This document shows positions 25,716-37,700 of a stretch of 60,913 bases of DNA, piece after piece. This DNA is from a virus, in IMG/VR virus record IMGVR_UViG_3300024282_000001, positions 1 through 60,913 of that record, one strand, 5' to 3'. The notes below the pieces were generated by a model, which was given only the letters and a program-made list of their open reading frames with translations, was not told where the DNA came from and ran no database searches. Position 1 is the first letter of the stretch. Every line of letters begins with the position of its first letter. The translations under genes were made by a program, and so were the position numbers.

Positions 25716-28700
25716 ATTTTTTATACATTTCGACAGCTTTCTTGCCGATAACGTCAAGCAATGTAGTGGTTGTACCTATAACAATTGGACTTAAAACGAT
25801 ACGATCATCAATACTCTTAGCTCCGAATATTGCATCAATTGGTTTACCAGACTCAGTAACTGTATTTTCTCCGAATACTCGACCAAATACGGTTTTCATC
25901 TGATTGCCAAAAACACCCTTATCGCCTACCCCAGCATCTACTTCAGCGGTGATGTAGATTTGAATTGCTGCAGTATCCAAAGCAAGTGCTTCGTTATCAA
26001 TTCTGAAGTTCTCATCTATACTACCGGTAAAAGCTTTTTTACCAGCAGAGCGATTCCTCTTAGATATTTGAGCGTCAGATATATCTGCTATTTCTCTAAG
26101 ACTTTCACTCATGTCTTCCTTATCACCGTGATAGTACACTTCTATTCTCTCCACTTTACCTTGAATTTTAGATAATGGAGATTGTGATGAAAGAACACGC
26201 AATGTATCCAGAATTGAATCGTCCAAAGCGGTATTTCTACCACCTATGTTGTCGTCAATGTTGCATAAGATACTTTCCGATTCTAAGACTTGGCCTACCT
26301 TAACCAGTCTATGAACTTGTTGCTGGAAACCAACAACGATCGTTCTGACCTTGGTAATCTTTGTCCTGAGCTTACTTGCTAATCTTGTCGATATAGCTGA
26401 AGAGTCTTCCAAAGTATCTGCGCTTTCCAACAATACTGTCCTGGCATTAACTGCAGACTTCCAAACTATCTGTTTAGGATTGAGAACGTCTGGTTCAAAG
26501 AAACCATCGTTGTAGGCTATCGGATCGCCCTCTTTGAAAACATCGCCTGTTCTGAGAGGAGTGATAACGGTGTGCGGGATTATCAATCCTGCGGCTTTAC
26601 CGTATATAGATCCTAATTGAACGCCCTTTCTCTCACCGTCCTCGTACTCGACAATGATGCCTTGATCATTAGCGCTTATAACCTTACCAGATTTTTTGGC
26701 CATGTAAGCAAACATTTCGCCAGTCTTATAAGGAATAACTTGCTCGTAACCTGTTCTAACAGAATTTTGGTGATACCCGTTACAGGAAACACCATGTCCG
26801 TGTTGAATGGCGATGAAGTTAACACGCTTTGGATCGTCGACTGTTGCTCCAACTGATAACAGTGCCGATGACGATAGTAGTGGAGTAGCTCCAGATTTAC
26901 CCACGACGTATCTTCTACTTATACCTCTTAAAGATGTAAATTGCGGATCTCCGCTGAGGAATATGTTAATGCCTACGTCAGAGTTATCCACTGTCGATTC
27001 TGATATAGTACCCATGTCGTTTTTGTGATAAACTCGAGTTCGCTTAACCATGCTTCTCGAACTTCTACCACCTATCCCAGAATAAGTAACAGCTTCCGCT
27101 TCTTTCATATTCTGTATTGGATTAATTTCAACGACTTGATTTTTAGCTGGGTCTTGGTTAATCTGAATCCAAACCGCGTAAGGATTCATCTCAACTGGAT
27201 ATCTGTACTTACCAGGTCTTGCATTATGTATTCTGATGGAGCGAACCATCTCAGAATATACAACACCAGCAAATCTTTCATATCCCTTTATTCGCATGTA
27301 TTCGCTATCTAGTTCATTGGGATGATGGTCGAGTAGAAGTAATTCTGCGCTTCTCTTCAAAAGACCTTCAAAGTCTGTTGGTTCCTTCATCTCAACAAGA
27401 AGATCCTTTGTTATTGGATCAACGAACATGTTAGATAGTAAATCGATTTCCCTCAAATAACGAACACCCAATCCTGCGTCTTCAAGTACGTTCAGATATA
27501 CGTCAGGTTTGTCGAATTCATGTACGTTATAGGTGATGGTGGTATCTCTGTGTTCTCTCCAGCCGCCGAGTATCATAGAGGCTAATCTGTCTTCTCTATT
27601 AAATACCCAAGTCTCGTCTTGGAACACAATTTCCCATTCGTCGGGAGTTAATTGTGCTCTCTGCCCGGCTGGAACAACTCTAGGAGTTATTTTTAGACTT
27701 CTAACCAACTTACTGAACCCATAAAGGTAACTCAATATTACACCAACAGGTATTGATTTACCAAATACTCTCAACTCCGCAAAGTCCAGAGGAGTCTTCT
27801 TGCTACTTATACCTAACAGATCTTCAATTGAAGGCATTGCTTGTAAGCTAAAGTCTGTAGAGCTTACAGTGTGGTATAAAGCATTATTTTTACCGATAAC
27901 CAGTATTTGTCCTTGACTGTTTGATCCAGCGACAACAGCTCCATCTTGTTCAATTTCACCGATGTTATTGGAACTGGTTATTTTTGCTCGACTGTTGTAG
28001 TCGAAATTCAAATTCCAATACAAATCGTATTCGTTTCTCTTTGTTTTCAAAGTGAAAGAATTAAAGTTTTGAGCTAAAATGGTGTATAGTCTAGGCAATT
28101 TAATTTCATTTCTGAAAGAATTACCAGGAGCCATATTTGTGATTAGGTCTGATTCTTTATTAAAGCCAAGAACCATTATCGATGCTGCTAACCACTTACC
28201 GTAATTATTGGTTCTTCTATCGTTTCTTTCAACAAAGACTTTACCATAGTAGCTTGTTAGAGAAACCCTACTGGGAGATATTTTTCTGATAGGTAAATCA
28301 CCTCTTTGTTTACGGAGTCTATAGTTGACACCGTTAACCATGAAGTTACCTTCATCATCTACTTTTGGTATCTTGAAGTGAATTGTACTGGCTGTGCCTT
28401 GCAGTGGCTTTATCTTGACTTGATAAACAAAATGAGATCCAGTGATGTCTTCGACTTCTTCGACTTCGTAATCTGTGACGATGACTCCTGCTTTCTGAAT
28501 AGATAGAACGGCAGCAGCTATGTCTTTTTGAAGAATGTGATTTACATATTTCTTATCAAATTCCAAAAGTGATGACTTCAACATTGTTTTATCAACAATG
28601 GTATTCTTATCAGGAATTGAGGGAGATTCTTTTATTTGTAAATCTTGAGGAGTAATCTGAATGAACTTATCAAGAGTAGTGCCGTCTGGGGCTTTCAGAG

Positions 28701-30021
28701 TCTTATAAGTACTAGCCATTTCTAAGTACTTACGATATTCTGCTGCGGATAGACCGCCTGAATCTGCAAGTCTGTCGCAGTGTTCGACTATCGCGCCTTC
28801 GAGAGTATTAGGTTTAGTCTTTATCTCAATTACTTGAGTACTAACGTTACCATCAACAACAACATCCATTCCGCTGTTATCGCCAGTGGTCTCCAGTTTC
28901 TCTAAGTCAGCCTCTATCTCTGCATCAATTTGTTCATGATTCTCATCTTCGAAATCATTGGCAATTTGAATTACTTCTCTTTCATTTCTGACATCTGTAG
29001 TTTGATCAATATCATCATCGTCCGGATCTAAACTACCGTCGTTATCAACAGTGGTTGTCTTTGTTTCCGTTTGATCTAGACTTTGATCCAGCACCACGTC
29101 TTCTTTAACATCCACGTTATCTGGAAGATCTGGGTTTGTCCTAGCCTCGAACAAAGAAATGAGAAGTCTCAGAAAGCGTTTTTGTAACTGCTCAGGATCG
29201 AGTCCTTTTGTTATTTCTTGACCGTCTGGTTTTTCACCAGGTTGGGATTTTCTCCAAGAATCTAGAACTCCTAGATTTATAACAAACCATCTTCCCGATT
29301 CCTTGAAGATGATGTTAATCTTGTCGTATTGTTCTTTACTTCTAATGTTTAAACCTATTATAGATTTAGATCTATTCTTGCCTAACCATTTCCATATATC
29401 AAGAATCATCAGACTCTCTGGACTGTTAAATACTTTAACAGTATTTTGATTCATCACCTTTTCAGCGAGATTCAAAGATGATATACTCGGAAGAATATTT
29501 GGAAGATCAATTTCAATATAGTGATTTCTATTGATCGTCGGCACGTATGTGGTAACTTCGTCTATTTTATTCCAAATAGTTGAAGTCAGATTGTACCACT
29601 GATAATACGCAGTGTAATAATTTCTGAGATATTTATAAGTTCTATGAATCAGCGAGTAGTTGAAACAAACATGAATAAATGGATCTCTGTATGATGTTTC
29701 GGCATCTTTGAATAATCTGAATCGTGGATTATTTGTTCGATGCAATCTTATTTGTTTGTTTACATCATAAACCAAAACCCTAGGATTTCCTTCTGTGGAC
29801 GAAATCCTACTTATATGGTCGATGTAAATTGGTCTTTGTGTTTGTCCAAATATTGGATCCGTATCAACGGGCCCATCGTCCAAAGCACTTGTTCCAGGAT
29901 AGTGAAATATAGAGTTCTTAGGAAGATTCAATAATTCTAGCTTAGGAAGCGGAGGCTTCACAAGTTGATTAGAATTCCTAATTCCATATTTTCTAAAGAA
30001 TACAGACGGTTCAAGAATCAT
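25714..30021 (-). CDS. RNA polymerase beta subunit, main part (1435 aa)
   Basis: This is the catalytic beta-like chain of a phage multisubunit RNA polymerase. Visible matches to bacterial beta are NPIQNMKEAEAVTYSGIGG followed by a (S/R)-rich segment (the region before the ET-PEG motif), QHGHGVSCNGYHQ, and near the C terminus GDKGVFGNQMK (about 1366-1376) with SRM-like DDRIVLSPIVIG. The C-terminal clamp part of beta is missing and is found instead in the gene at 45498. A disordered acidic insert lies at about 305-410. The position next to gp180- and gp181-like genes matches phiKZ gp178, a virion polymerase chain. It is read with the next gene, one base apart. Confidence 0.92.
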   Translation of the reverse strand: MILEPSVFFRKYGIRNSNQLVKPPLPKLELLNLPKNSIFHYPGTSALDDGPVDTDPIFGQTQRPIYIDHISRISSTEGNPRVLVYDVNKQIRLHRTNNPRFRLFKDAETSYRDPFIHVCFNYSLIHRTYKYLRNYYTAYYQWYNLTSTIWNKIDEVTTYVPTINRNHYIEIDLPNILPSISSLNLAEKVMNQNTVKVFNSPESLMILDIWKWLGKNRSKSIIGLNIRSKEQYDKINIIFKESGRWFVINLGVLDSWRKSQPGEKPDGQEITKGLDPEQLQKRFLRLLISLFEARTNPDLPDNVDVKEDVVLDQSLDQTETKTTTVDNDGSLDPDDDDIDQTTDVRNEREVIQIANDFEDENHEQIDAEIEADLEKLETTGDNSGMDVVVDGNVSTQVIEIKTKPNTLEGAIVEHCDRLADSGGLSAAEYRKYLEMASTYKTLKAPDGTTLDKFIQITPQDLQIKESPSIPDKNTIVDKTMLKSSLLEFDKKYVNHILQKDIAAAVLSIQKAGVIVTDYEVEEVEDITGSHFVYQVKIKPLQGTASTIHFKIPKVDDEGNFMVNGVNYRLRKQRGDLPIRKISPSRVSLTSYYGKVFVERNDRRTNNYGKWLAASIMVLGFNKESDLITNMAPGNSFRNEIKLPRLYTILAQNFNSFTLKTKRNEYDLYWNLNFDYNSRAKITSSNNIGEIEQDGAVVAGSNSQGQILVIGKNNALYHTVSSTDFSLQAMPSIEDLLGISSKKTPLDFAELRVFGKSIPVGVILSYLYGFSKLVRSLKITPRVVPAGQRAQLTPDEWEIVFQDETWVFNREDRLASMILGGWREHRDTTITYNVHEFDKPDVYLNVLEDAGLGVRYLREIDLLSNMFVDPITKDLLVEMKEPTDFEGLLKRSAELLLLDHHPNELDSEYMRIKGYERFAGVVYSEMVRSIRIHNARPGKYRYPVEMNPYAVWIQINQDPAKNQVVEINPIQNMKEAEAVTYSGIGGRSSRSMVKRTRVYHKNDMGTISESTVDNSDVGINIFLSGDPQFTSLRGISRRYVVGKSGATPLLSSSALLSVGATVDDPKRVNFIAIQHGHGVSCNGYHQNSVRTGYEQVIPYKTGEMFAYMAKKSGKVISANDQGIIVEYEDGERKGVQLGSIYGKAAGLIIPHTVITPLRTGDVFKEGDPIAYNDGFFEPDVLNPKQIVWKSAVNARTVLLESADTLEDSSAISTRLASKLRTKITKVRTIVVGFQQQVHRLVKVGQVLESESILCNIDDNIGGRNTALDDSILDTLRVLSSQSPLSKIQGKVERIEVYYHGDKEDMSESLREIADISDAQISKRNRSAGKKAFTGSIDENFRIDNEALALDTAAIQIYITAEVDAGVGDKGVFGNQMKTVFGRVFGENTVTESGKPIDAIFGAKSIDDRIVLSPIVIGTTTTLLDVIGKKAVEMYKK

Positions 30022-30022
30022 T

Positions 30023-31639
30023 TTAATTTCCGGTCATGTTGTGTAAGACCAGTTCAACGGTTGACACAGACGTGCTATTTATGAATTCACCATTCGTACC
30101 AACATAAGCTCTACGGCTGTTGAAATACGTTTCACATTCTCTGATAGATTCGTCAGAATAACAAATGTTAGCTGATGAAGTGTCTCCGTCAAAGTCTGCC
30201 CCCAGTCTACCTAAGCGACTGCTGTGAGGAATCAAACTGTTAACAAAAGCCGAACCAATCAATGGGAATTCATAAGCAGTGCTTTCAGGCGTCGGTTTCC
30301 AAGCATAATCCAACGGAACTCTCACCTCACTCTTTAGAGTTACTTTCAAATGAGTTCTACTGGGATATATGCTACCAATACCTGTTACTGGATAACGTGT
30401 GACTAGAACTGGATATTTCTTTGCATTTGCGTATACGGATATGTATAAGAATTCAGAGAAAGTAATGGGGTAAACGTACTTCCTACTAAAATTCTCAGGT
30501 AACTCATCAATACTGTGCATGACCTTGAAAGTTCCATCAGGTCCTTTATAGATCAATGCTAGATAATAACCATCAATGATGATTGGTTTATTTCTGATAC
30601 TCTCGTCTTTGAAACGATTGATCATCTTTTCGATGCCTTCGTTTGTACCCCAGTAATTGTAATACTTACTGTGCAATAAGACTTGCTCGGACTTAAGAGT
30701 TTCTCTATTGATGAGGTTTGCTGGTTTATTGATATCAGTAAAGATTGGATCTAAGAATCTTCTTATCTGAAAAACACTGACAGGAAGACTAGCTTTTAAA
30801 TACTGATACAAACCAATTATAGTGCTATTAAATCCGGGATTTCCTTCAGAACCTAAAACATCTACAGAGGTATCCATAGCGGTAATAACATTACGTGTAC
30901 CGTTAAAGATTCTTCTCGATGCCCATCTTCCAAGCATTAGTTTCTTCTTACCTTTCACTTGAGATTCAAGTAAATTGTACAATTCAACAAAAGCTAATTG
31001 CAGATGGAGTCTTGGAACGTCCAATAATTCCGGACTTGTTTTTACAACGTTTTCATTTATCGTGTTTGATTGTTTTATAAGACTGCGATAAATTGTATTT
31101 ATTTCGTTTTCACTGATTCTATTTTGAGCAGTGAATTCAATGTCTCTCAAACCAGCAGGCAGAACAATGATGTATCTGTTCAATGCAGTATCTCTGTACT
31201 TGTAGAGAAGCTTTGCATTCTCTTCACGAACAATACTTTTTGTTTCTTTAAATACAATGTCCTTCCAGTGCTTTAAGAAAAAGTACATCCCAGTTTGTCC
31301 GTTGATGGCGTCAGACTTATCGAAGTCCTTTTCCTCATCATTCCAAACGGCATAAGACTGAGCGTTGATTATTTCGACGTACAGTTTCTTAAGGTCCCCT
31401 AAGGCTCTGTAGATAATCGGATGGATAACTTCTATCTTGATATCGATGTATGAGAATCGATAATTTCTTTTCTCATCACCCATTCTACCGAAAATTTCAG
31501 TAGAAAACAATCCCTCTGGATGAAAGTCAGAAGTACTACCATCAAAGAAGTCTAATACTTTAACAGGCTTTAGTCCTGTTAATAATTGGTCATTCAGACG
31601 CAACAGTGTTACGTTGAAGGGTACTGATGTTTTATTCAT
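30023..31639 (-). CDS. RNA polymerase beta-prime, N-terminal half (538 aa)
   Basis: It contains the Mg-binding catalytic motif ADFDGD at residues 481-486, the hallmark of beta-prime. Other matches are HPEGLFSTEIFGR (about 40-52, clamp region), LGRWASRRIFNGTRNVITAMD (236-256, the KR-xxx-GRSV region) and VTRYPVTGIGSIYP (413-426). The chain ends about 50 residues after the catalytic motif, so the bridge helix, trigger loop and rest of beta-prime must be on another gene outside this window (phiKZ has a separate one). It corresponds to phiKZ gp180. One base separates it from beta, so the two are co-translated. Confidence 0.92.
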   Translation of the reverse strand: MNKTSVPFNVTLLRLNDQLLTGLKPVKVLDFFDGSTSDFHPEGLFSTEIFGRMGDEKRNYRFSYIDIKIEVIHPIIYRALGDLKKLYVEIINAQSYAVWNDEEKDFDKSDAINGQTGMYFFLKHWKDIVFKETKSIVREENAKLLYKYRDTALNRYIIVLPAGLRDIEFTAQNRISENEINTIYRSLIKQSNTINENVVKTSPELLDVPRLHLQLAFVELYNLLESQVKGKKKLMLGRWASRRIFNGTRNVITAMDTSVDVLGSEGNPGFNSTIIGLYQYLKASLPVSVFQIRRFLDPIFTDINKPANLINRETLKSEQVLLHSKYYNYWGTNEGIEKMINRFKDESIRNKPIIIDGYYLALIYKGPDGTFKVMHSIDELPENFSRKYVYPITFSEFLYISVYANAKKYPVLVTRYPVTGIGSIYPSRTHLKVTLKSEVRVPLDYAWKPTPESTAYEFPLIGSAFVNSLIPHSSRLGRLGADFDGDTSSANICYSDESIRECETYFNSRRAYVGTNGEFINSTSVSTVELVLHNMTGN

Positions 31640-31718
31640 TTTTCATTAACCTTCCATTAGGTACTACACTGAATTTGTTTCAGATATAAAAATACCTTAT
31701 GAAAAATAGAGGTTTAAC

Positions 31719-34700
31719 ATGGCAAGTAAAATCAATTATCAGAGCAAGGGTGATTTCAACCCAAGCACTGATCTAGATTTACCAGATTTTGAATTTGATG
31801 TTGAGAAACCTAAGAGCAACGGTGAAGTAGTCACTGGTTTAGGTAAAACTGTAGCTAGAAGTGCGGGTAATGCTATATTTAGCACCAACACTCTAGAACA
31901 AATAATCAGACGAGCATTGCCGAAGTCGTATGGCGAAACTTTAGACTATATGTCTGAAGCTTCAAGCAATATCAAGTCGCTATACAATACCGCAGTCAAA
32001 GAACTGCGTCCGGCAAACTCACAATTAAAGCAATCGATCAGAACAATACTCCCCAATTTAAAGGATAAGGTTCCAGGATCAATTGCAGATAGACTTAAAG
32101 AGTATTCAAAAGTCGATTCAACTTATTCTTCGGAACTATCTCCAGAGCAACAGCGCGAGCAAGCACTGATGATAGAGCTTGGCAACATGTTTCAAAGCCA
32201 AGCAGAACAAAATCACGAAGGACAAGTTAGAGAAGATCAAAGAGAACAACTCAGACAAGCTCTCGACCAAGTTAGACATAAGGATAATCTTGGTCAATTA
32301 AATGCAATCAGAGTTGGTATTGGTAGATTAACAAGTTATCAAGACAATGTTCTTGCTAATTACCAAAAGAAGTCTCTGGAACTTCAATACAGACAATACT
32401 ACGCAACAGCTGAAATACTAAAGACTCTAAAACAGACTCAAGTAGAAAACAAAGCTGCTTACGAAGGTATCATTACAAATACTTCTTTACCTGAATTCGT
32501 AAAGTTAAGCGCCAGTAAGCGATTCAAAGAAATGGCCAGAAACCGTTTCATGGAAGCTGGTCAAGATGCCTTATTTGGAAGAACGGATTATATTCGTAAA
32601 TACATGACGAATATAACAAATTCTCTAAAAGAAAAAATAAAACAATATGCCGAAGCCGGCAACGACATGACAGACATGCTTTCCATGGGGACCGACATGG
32701 CATCCATGGGTTCTGACATGGGTATGGATTTTAAAGACATACTGGCAGAACAAGTCGGCGGATTCATGGGTAATGAATATGTTAATTCAAAAATCCCAGG
32801 TATAAGAAAATTAGCAAATAAAAATAAGAGAATAGTTAGGTTTGGCAACAAGCTGGCTTACGGTATAAATAATGCTCCTCACTTAATTAAAAATAGTCTA
32901 AACGACTATGATAAGTTTAAGTGGATGTCTGATGATCTTAGAAACTTCCTATTGGAGACAATGCCTAATATTGAAGGCGGTGTCAACATGGATGTGGATA
33001 AGGCAACGTCAATGATGGATGTTGGATACACCAGCAAGGGCGTCAATAAGTCATTAACAGAAGTAATTCCTGGTCTGCTTTCCAGAATACATAGAGAGAT
33101 GTATATTCTCAGAACTGGCAATGAGAATGTCGGTCTCTTAGCTTATGATTTTGAGAAAAATAAATTTGCTGATTCTAAACAATTAGCAAAAGACATTCGC
33201 AGATCAATGGTTTCTTCAGATGAGCGCAAAACAATATCTGATAAAACAAATAAATTAGTTAGATTCTTAGGAAAAGCCGGTGGTGGTAATTTATCTGATA
33301 GTCAAAAGAAATTATTGTCGGATAAATTAATAGAAATGAGCTTCCGCAGAAGAGATACTGACTTCAGTGCACTAGGAATGAAGTCAAGTACTTGGGGCGG
33401 CGGAGAGGATGCTAAACAACTTAACAATTTGTTTAGGAATCTGTTTGGATACGACGGTGTTGATGAGATGAATAATCCCATCTTCAAGAATAAAGATATT
33501 CAAGCAAAAGCTCAAAACATGATCACTCAGTCAATCCAAGACTTGACTGGACACCTTAGAGATCCTAGAGCTAGAATTCAGAACATGGTTAATCTAGGCC
33601 AGTACGATGTTCTGAGAGAAGCTGGTTTGTTAAATGACGCTAATGAACTTGATAGAAATGCTCTTTATCAAGAAATGCTTGGAGAATACGAAACCGTTCA
33701 AACTCCAACTGGTGAACGTCGTCGTAGAAGAAGACTGAATATCAAAAATGATAACAGACAGTTCACAACCTACAACCAATCAATTGGTTCTCAAGCTAAC
33801 TCAACAGAGTCTGAAAGTGTAAGTGTCAATAGAGGAATGGAAGAGTTGACCGAATCCATAAAGTCAACAAGCATTGTTCCTCAAGCCAATCAAATGGCTG
33901 CCTCTTTATTGAGAATAGAGCAAGCTATCAATGAGAGCATATTGATTCAAGCTAGTAAATTAAGCGATAAAGAATTAGACGGGCTGTCTGCTGAGAGTCG
34001 TAAACGAAAAGGCTGGTGGAATAAGACTTTAGGGGAAGCTACTAAAGATACATTTTCTGGAGTCTTTAATTTTGGTGGTAGTTTATTTAAACACGCTAAA
34101 ACAGTTAGTAAGCGGTTAGAAACCATTTTAGGTAGATCCGCTTCTGCCGGATTCAATGTCGGTAAGAAGACATTCCAAATGGGTGCAGGTATACTCGATA
34201 AGTTCTTAGGTGATGTTTATGTTGGTGATGAGAAATCTCCAAGACTCACTAAAGCAGCTTTAAAAGCAGGCGAGTACATTGATCAAAAGACAGGTAAAAT
34301 CATAAAGTCCTTTAAAGACATTACTGGTACTGTTATTGATAAGACTGGTTCTGTTTTGCTTGATGCATCTGAAATTGAGAACTCATTTGTAAAAGGCAAT
34401 AAATTAAGAGCCTTAGGAAGTTTAGTTGGTAATGTCGGTAAGTTTGCTTTTGGTGAACTTGGATCAAGTTTAGGAAGAGCCGCCAAGATTGGATCAATTG
34501 CATTTTCTAAATTTAAATCAGGTTCGGCATCAATTGCTAAGATGATCATTCCTGTTAAGGATATTTATCTTAAAGGTGAAATCGATAAGGACCCGATACT
34601 GTTTAGATGGAAGATGATAAAAGGTTATTACTTTTCCAAAAAGACAGGTAAAGTAATACGACATCAAAATGACATAGATGGCCCAGTCATCGAAATGAAG

Positions 34701-37700
34701 GATGGAGTAGAAACAGTCGTTCTCACTGAAGAGATGATCAATCAAGGACTTGTTGACTCCATGGGTAAAGAGATTAGATCTCTTTACATGAATGCCGTTG
34801 GTAGACTTGCTAAAATGGGTTTTGCGGCTGGTAAAACAATCTTGAGTAAAGCTGTTAAACTCGCAAAGGGAATTGGTGAAAACCTGACAGCTGGAGCTAG
34901 TTCTTTATTAAAAGGACTTGGTAGTATATTTGGCGGATTTACTTTCATGGGAAAGAAAAACTATGAAGTAAATAAATCAGCTCTTGATGTCCAAAAAGCA
35001 ATACTCAAACTCTTGCAAGAGAGATTACCAGGCAGAAAGAAAGTATTTGGAGATCTTGACGGAGATGGTATCCGTGAAGGAAGTTACGAAGATCTTCAAA
35101 GAAAGAAATCCAAAGCACAGCAAGCTAAAGAATCCCTTTCCTCAAAAATGGGATCTGTACCAGGTCTTAACATAGCCGGGATGTTTGGTGGATTAACTGG
35201 AGCATTTGGCGGCATAAAGAACATGTTCTCAAAATCACCAAAAGAAAAAGAATCAGACGATTCATTAGGCGTCGGTGATATTGCTGCTGGAGTTGCTGGT
35301 GGTTCAGTAGGCGGTGGTATTCTTGGTAAGTTTGGCGGGAAACTGGCTTCTGGAGCTAAGTTACTTGGCAAGGGTGCTTTAGGAATTGGCAGGCTAGGAC
35401 TATCAGCACTGGGTATGACTGGAGGCGCTGGACTTAGCGCTGTTACTGCTGGTGCTGGTTTACTGGCGCGTGGTGGAGCTGCTGCGCTGGGTTTGATTAG
35501 CTGGCCCGTTGCACTGACTGCTCTTGGTCTTACTGCAGCCTACTATGGCTATAAGCAGTATAAGAAAAAGAGAATAGACACACTCTCTGCTGTTAGATTT
35601 GCACAATACGGGTTTGATGCTTCTGAAGAAGAAGCTTTGCAAGCTGTCTTTGGTTTAGAAGATGGATTGCAAAAGTATGTAGAGATTAATGCTGGTAAAG
35701 GAAAAATCAACGAGGATAAAGTTGATTTTGAAGAATTGATTTCTGCCTTTGGTGTTAGTTTGGATGATAAGAAAGCATACTCTAAATGGAAGGCTTGGTA
35801 CGAAGCAAGATTCAAACCGGTTTTCTTAGGCCACATGGCTGTTTTAAGAACTAGTTATCCTGGAGTCGATATTGATTCTGTGGATTCAAAATTAGATTCG
35901 CAGAGTAAGCTTAAATATCTGGACGCAACACAACTTCTTGGTGTGGATTATGGATTTGTCGTGTCTCCATTTGCTGGAGCCAGGGTCCTCAAGATATCTG
36001 TTCAAGGAGTAAAGGGTGCGATAGAAATAGCCAGAGCAAAACTGCAAAAAGAAATAAAAGACAAAGCAGACTATAAGCCTGGTTTATTAGAAACGAAAGC
36101 TAGAGAACTCACAGCAAGCGCTCTTGGTGCAGTTGGCATGAAGAGTGCAGCCGATAAAATAATGGAGCCTTTATTAAAGAAAGATAAAGATGATTCTGTT
36201 GTTAAGGCCGTTAAGCAAAGTATCGAAGCTTCGTCCAGTGTTAGTGCCAACTATATACAAATAACCAAAGATAGACTAAGTGCCTTACAAGCTATCAGGT
36301 TTAAGCTCTACGGTTTGACCGAGATGAAGAGAGAGCAAGTTAAAGCACTCATGGATCTGGAAGTATCCGTATTTCCTCTGATTAGTTTTAACGATAAGAG
36401 TGCCGAGTTTACCGGAAACGGAGTTCAAGTACTTGATGCTGTTAAATCCAACTTCGGTATATCTGGATATTCTAGCCCTAGAGGCTACAAGTGGATGAGT
36501 TGGTTCCGAAAGAGATTCCTGCCTGTCTACTTGAATTATCTGCAAGCCATGAAGCTGGCTACTGGTAAGACCACTCAAGGTGACGGTGAAGCGATAATTA
36601 AACCGGACCAACAAATAAGCGTGGCTAACGCCATGAAGTCCAGCGTCAGTCCAGACGGTGTAAGTGTTTGGGAAGTGCTGGATTCTCCGTGGGAAGATTT
36701 GATTGTAAATACCAGTCCGGAGAGCGTTGATCTTAACATGAAAGCCTTGGTGGAAGTAAGCAAGGCCCAGGTGTTAGGTCAAGTTTCCAAAACAGCAAAC
36801 GAGCAAGAAAAGAAGATAGCTGCTTATAAAGCAGCCAATCCTCCAAAACCAACAGGTAACATTGTTAAAGACACTTACAACAGTGCAGTTAACAGATTTA
36901 CAAATAACACCCCATATAAGTCAATTGATTCAAGTGGTAGAGGTGTTAATGCTGTTGGAGATTTTGGCTCAGGAGTTACTATTCAGCATCCCGGAAAGGG
37001 AACCGGTGGTGATATAAATAAGATATCAATGCCTGCTGGTAGCGGTTACGATAACCTGAAGAATACAATTGCTGAAGTGGCTAAGATGGTTGGTGTGGAC
37101 AATAATCTATTGACCGCGATGACTGCAATTGAGTCCGGTTTTAAGATAGACGCTAGACCGATTGATAAATCTGGCAGGTTGCTATCAAGCGCCGTTGGTT
37201 TACTTCAGATCATCGATGGTACTTGGAATAAGTTGATCGAAAAGTATGGTGCTAAGTACGGTATTGCTCCAGGTACTCCAAAAACAGATCCTAGAGCAAA
37301 CTTACTACTTGGGGCCGAGTACATTCGTGAAAATGTTGAGTTCCTAAAAGGCAAAGTAGGAAGAGCTTTAACCAATACTGATGTTTATCTTGCTCACTTC
37401 TTGGGCCCGGGTGGTGCTGCTAAATTTCTTAAAGCAGATCCGTCAGCAGTGGCTTCTCAGATACTTCCAGATGCCGCTAAATCAAATCCTTCAGTTTTCT
37501 TTGATAAAGAAACCGGAAGACCATTTACGGTAAGTGAGATATATTCCACATTCACCAATAAACTCAGCAATAGACTCTCTAAGCTGGGAATAAGTGTTCA
37601 AACTCAGACTGCTTCTTTGAAAGCGCCTAATTCAGGATTGTCTGAAGTTAAACAAACTGTTGTTGGTGAAATAGCTATTCCGACTCCAAAGGTCGCTGCA

